Shown here piece by piece: positions 61,851 through 64,000 of a stretch of 64,000 bases of DNA (position 1 is the stretch's first letter; every line of letters starts with the position of its first letter). Position numbers and translations under genes: made by a program. The stretch covers positions 62,001-126,000 of the forward strand of contig NZ_JAXHDD010000005.1 of assembly GCF_037072025.1 (NCBI RefSeq), written 5' to 3'. A model generated the notes under the pieces. That model did not search any database. It had not been told where the DNA came from and saw nothing but the letters and a program-made list of their open reading frames with translations. Source of the DNA: Pseudogracilibacillus sp037072025 (GTDB lineage Bacteria > Bacillota > Bacilli > Bacillales > Amphibacillaceae).

Positions 61851-62729
61851 TTAATAGATAGTAATTGCTTGCTTTCCCATTTGAATCCATGCTTCAATAA
61901 AATTTTCTTTTGGGGCTTCACTCCTTTGGTCTAACGGGTCATTAAAATAAACGTTTTCTTGATCAAATCCGGTGAGAAGTACAGAATGTTCTCTATACGT
62001 AACTTCAATAGGTCCATCTTCTGTATACCAAGTAATAAATTCACTTTCAGGTAATTTATTATAATGAGAGTTAATAATTACCCATACAGGACGTCCTAAA
62101 CTTATTTGCTCCTCAACTGCAGAAAAATCTTCCCCAGTAAAATCATGAACAGTCATGTCAGCCGCATATTGCTTTGCTAATTCAGCAATTGGTTTATGAT
62201 ACACACCTAGTCCTGGTGTGTCAAAGGAGAGCATATCACCAACAAAACCGTTATTTGGATTTCCGAAATAAGTTTTATCCCCTCTTCTTTCAAAAATTGC
62301 CGGGTTTCGTTTTATATTATCTGCAAGTTCTAGTTTATCAACATGAATATCGTTAAAAGCTAATAACATACCCAATGATGTAATTTCACATCCCCGTGGT
62401 AACTCAGGTAATTGTTTCATAAGCGGTGCCTCTAATTGAGCTTCTTGTTTATTGATATTTGGCTCTTCAATAATTAAGTTAGATACTTTTTGTTCAACTG
62501 GTACTTTTAACATTTCACTCGGTTTTGTAAAAATTGTTGGTGATGTATCAAGTCCGAGTTTATCCTTAAGATCACCTACATACATACTAAACAAAATAAT
62601 ACTAGTGATGAAACATAAAATAGAACAGATAAGACTACTTGTTTTAAAAAATGTATCAGAGGTTTTTATACTGTAATACATAAAGACGGATGCAATCATG
62701 GTGAATAGTAAAAAAAATTTAATCATCAT
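61851..62729 (-). CDS. Membrane-anchored C39-like cysteine peptidase-domain protein
   Basis: A 292-residue protein with two N-terminal membrane helices (about residues 3-20 and 30-50), a linker, and a C39_2-type papain-like domain. Catalytic candidates are Cys in LPRGCEITSLGMLL near residue 113, His in YREHSVLLTGFD near 247 and Asp in VYFNDPLD near 261. The domain would be outside the cell. B. subtilis YvpB is similar; substrates are unknown. ATG follows GGGGTG. Confidence 0.82.
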   Translation of the reverse strand: MMIKFFLLFTMIASVFMYYSIKTSDTFFKTSSLICSILCFITSIILFSMYVGDLKDKLGLDTSPTIFTKPSEMLKVPVEQKVSNLIIEEPNINKQEAQLEAPLMKQLPELPRGCEITSLGMLLAFNDIHVDKLELADNIKRNPAIFERRGDKTYFGNPNNGFVGDMLSFDTPGLGVYHKPIAELAKQYAADMTVHDFTGEDFSAVEEQISLGRPVWVIINSHYNKLPESEFITWYTEDGPIEVTYREHSVLLTGFDQENVYFNDPLDQRSEAPKENFIEAWIQMGKQAITIY

Positions 62730-62959
62730 ACATACACCCCATTATATATTTTCAGAAAAAGTACAAGTGTCTGGTTAACTATACGCGTTCTTTAATTGTG
62801 GTAACTTATCATCAGAAATAAAAATAATTACATTGGCGGCTATTCCCATTGAGGTCTTAAGCAAAGACTTACTGTAGTAAATATACTATTTTGATTATTG
62901 CTTGAGCTGTCTGAGAAGGTGCGGGCTTCTTGCTTTTGTTTCTAATCCATCGAGGATAT

Positions 62960-63487
62960 TTAAAAATCTAGCCCAAGGTTCGTATATTTTTTATAATAAT
63001 CTCGTTTATCTCTATATGACTTTCGGACTCGTTCCATTTCATCTAAGTCTTTTTGAGTCAGTTCTCTGATAACTTTTGCCGGACGACCAAAAGCTAACGT
63101 GTTCGGTGGAATTTTTGTTCCTGGTGAAACTAAACTTCCGGCACCGATAAAAGCATTTTCTCCAATTTCAGCGCCATCAAGTAGGAGAGAACCCATTCCA
63201 ATTAGTGCATTTTTCCTTATCGTACATCCATGGATTGTCACTTGATGTCCAATCGTAACATCATCTTCAATAATGACAGGTAAATCCGGACTCTGATGGA
63301 CGAGCGATAAGTCTTGAATATTTACATTTTTCCCGATGCGAGTGGGAGCGACATCACCACGGATGACAGTTTTAAACCAAATACTTGCTCCTTGCTCAAT
63401 CTCAACATCTCCAATAATGGTTGCGTTTTTAGCAACAAATACGGAATCGTGGATTTTCGGTTCGACATGTTTATAATGATGTATCAT
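62960..63487 (-). CDS. ytoA: Gamma-carbonic-anhydrase-like hexapeptide protein (YtoA-like)
   Basis: A 175-residue left-handed beta-helix protein of the gamma-carbonic anhydrase family. Hexapeptide repeats run from about residue 12 (VFVAKNATIIGDVEIEQGAS) to 130. The metal-binding His are in LVHQSPDLP near 64 and TIGHQVTIHGC near 81-86. ATG 63487 is chosen because GGAGG lies 9 bp upstream. Carbonic anhydrase activity is not proven for this branch. Confidence 0.9.
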   Translation of the reverse strand: MIHHYKHVEPKIHDSVFVAKNATIIGDVEIEQGASIWFKTVIRGDVAPTRIGKNVNIQDLSLVHQSPDLPVIIEDDVTIGHQVTIHGCTIRKNALIGMGSLLLDGAEIGENAFIGAGSLVSPGTKIPPNTLAFGRPAKVIRELTQKDLDEMERVRKSYRDKRDYYKKYTNLGLDF

Positions 63488-63523
63488 TGAATAACCTCCG
63501 TGCATATATGTATATAAGTTATT

Positions 63524-64000
63524 TTATCTTTTTTCAATTGCAACTACAAATGGTGGATTATTTTTTTGGTTAATAAATTGATATTGAATGACACCGTAGT
63601 TTTTTTGATCTAATTCTCTAGCAAATTGGATGACTGCATCTTTTTCTTCCTTCCCACCCTCATGCCCATGATAGACAACTACGACGATGCGTGCGCCTTT
63701 TTTTGACATTTCCAGTAAAGCTTCAATTGACTGAATAGTTGTATCACCTTTTGTTATGATTTGCTTATCACTTCTTGGTAAATAACCTAAATTAAAGATA
63801 GCTCCAGAGATCTCTATATTATCAGGTAAATATTGCTTTACATTTGAGTGACTATCATGAATGAGATTAACATTATGGCATTTTTTTTCTTTTAATAAAG
63901 CCTTCGTAGTTTCTATCGCTTGTTGTTGAATATCAAAAGCGTATACTTTTCCTGATTCACCAACAAGTTCACTTAAGAAAAGTGTATCATTACCGTTTCC
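63524..64000 (-). CDS. mnmM: tRNA (mnm5s2U34) methyltransferase MnmM/YtqB (5' end beyond the window)
   Basis: The C-terminal 158 residues of a class I SAM-dependent methyltransferase; the frame runs off the right edge. Visible parts are GNGNDTLFLSELVGE (SAM motif I), VYAFDIQQQAI (motif II) and the family mark FNLGYLPRSDK near the middle. YtqB-type enzymes have been identified as MnmM, which methylates 5-aminomethyl-2-thiouridine at tRNA position 34. It follows asnB-ytoA as in B. subtilis. Confidence 0.9.
   Translation of the reverse strand, partial: GNGNDTLFLSELVGESGKVYAFDIQQQAIETTKALLKEKKCHNVNLIHDSHSNVKQYLPDNIEISGAIFNLGYLPRSDKQIITKGDTTIQSIEALLEMSKKGARIVVVVYHGHEGGKEEKDAVIQFARELDQKNYGVIQYQFINQKNNPPFVVAIEKR

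Overview
The window is low-GC Firmicute chromosome and looks like a spore-forming member of the Bacillaceae, in the Oceanobacillus/Virgibacillus/Ornithinibacillus part of the family. The evidence is synteny with Bacillus subtilis: the blocks yusI-gcvH-yusF-yusE-metNIQ, sufCDSUB, yunEDCBA, yutDEFGI-yuzD-yutM, yumC-yuiBCD, menFDHBE, ytkD-ytlDCA and pckA-metK-asnB-ytoA-ytqB follow one another with few interruptions. Sporulation genes (yunB, lytH, kapB), SAM and FMN riboswitches, and TTG/GTG starts behind strong Shine-Dalgarno sites agree with this. The genus is an inference from gene content only.

Layout. 1-700: the end of an unidentified gene, then a 120-bp tandem repeat. 700-5150: thiol and lipoyl genes, then the SAM-riboswitch-controlled methionine importer metNIQ. 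5150-10780: Fe-S assembly operon sufCDSUB. 10787-about 14970: decayed prophage next to the sufB terminator, with a truncated frameshifted integrase, two accessory secreted/membrane proteins (one with an in-frame stop), a broken terminase, small phage genes and a truncated scaffold protein. 15000-16090: mostly non-coding, with one small Q-rich coiled-coil gene. 16090-22770: yunEDCB, a Na+-dependent transporter with its very small MetS-type partner, and lytH. 22890-35035: mainly yut/yum/yui housekeeping genes, including a Cys-rich SufR-like regulator, NifU and IscA-like Fe-S carriers, ferredoxin-NADP reductase, PNP and KapB. 35270-42850: a frameshifted membrane gene, a Cu/Zn-SOD-like lipoprotein, a PatB-like lyase, a 52-bp tandem array, an FMN-riboswitch-ribU unit and a menA-hotdog-NRDE operon. 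43077-50244: menFDHBE without menC. 50690-54523: ytkD and an ytlDCA-type ABC transporter. 54600-64000: a 21-bp repeat, pckA, SAM-riboswitch-metK, gluconate-gene debris, an AsnB homologue with a degenerate glutaminase domain, a C39-like protein, a gamma-carbonic-anhydrase-like protein and the start-truncated mnmM/ytqB.

Themes. Methionine/SAM supply is represented three times (metNIQ, MetPS, metK). Fe-S assembly appears as sufCDSUB, NifU, an IscA-like carrier and a candidate [Fe-S]-sensing regulator. Menaquinone synthesis is nearly complete. Intergenic DNA is rich in repeats: four different tandem arrays, a MITE-like family with three members, and a three-member hairpin family acting as terminators. 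I found no CRISPR array, tRNA or rRNA, and no clear undescribed multi-gene defence system. The most unusual protein observations are the AsnB homologue lacking Cys2 and the SufR-like regulator.
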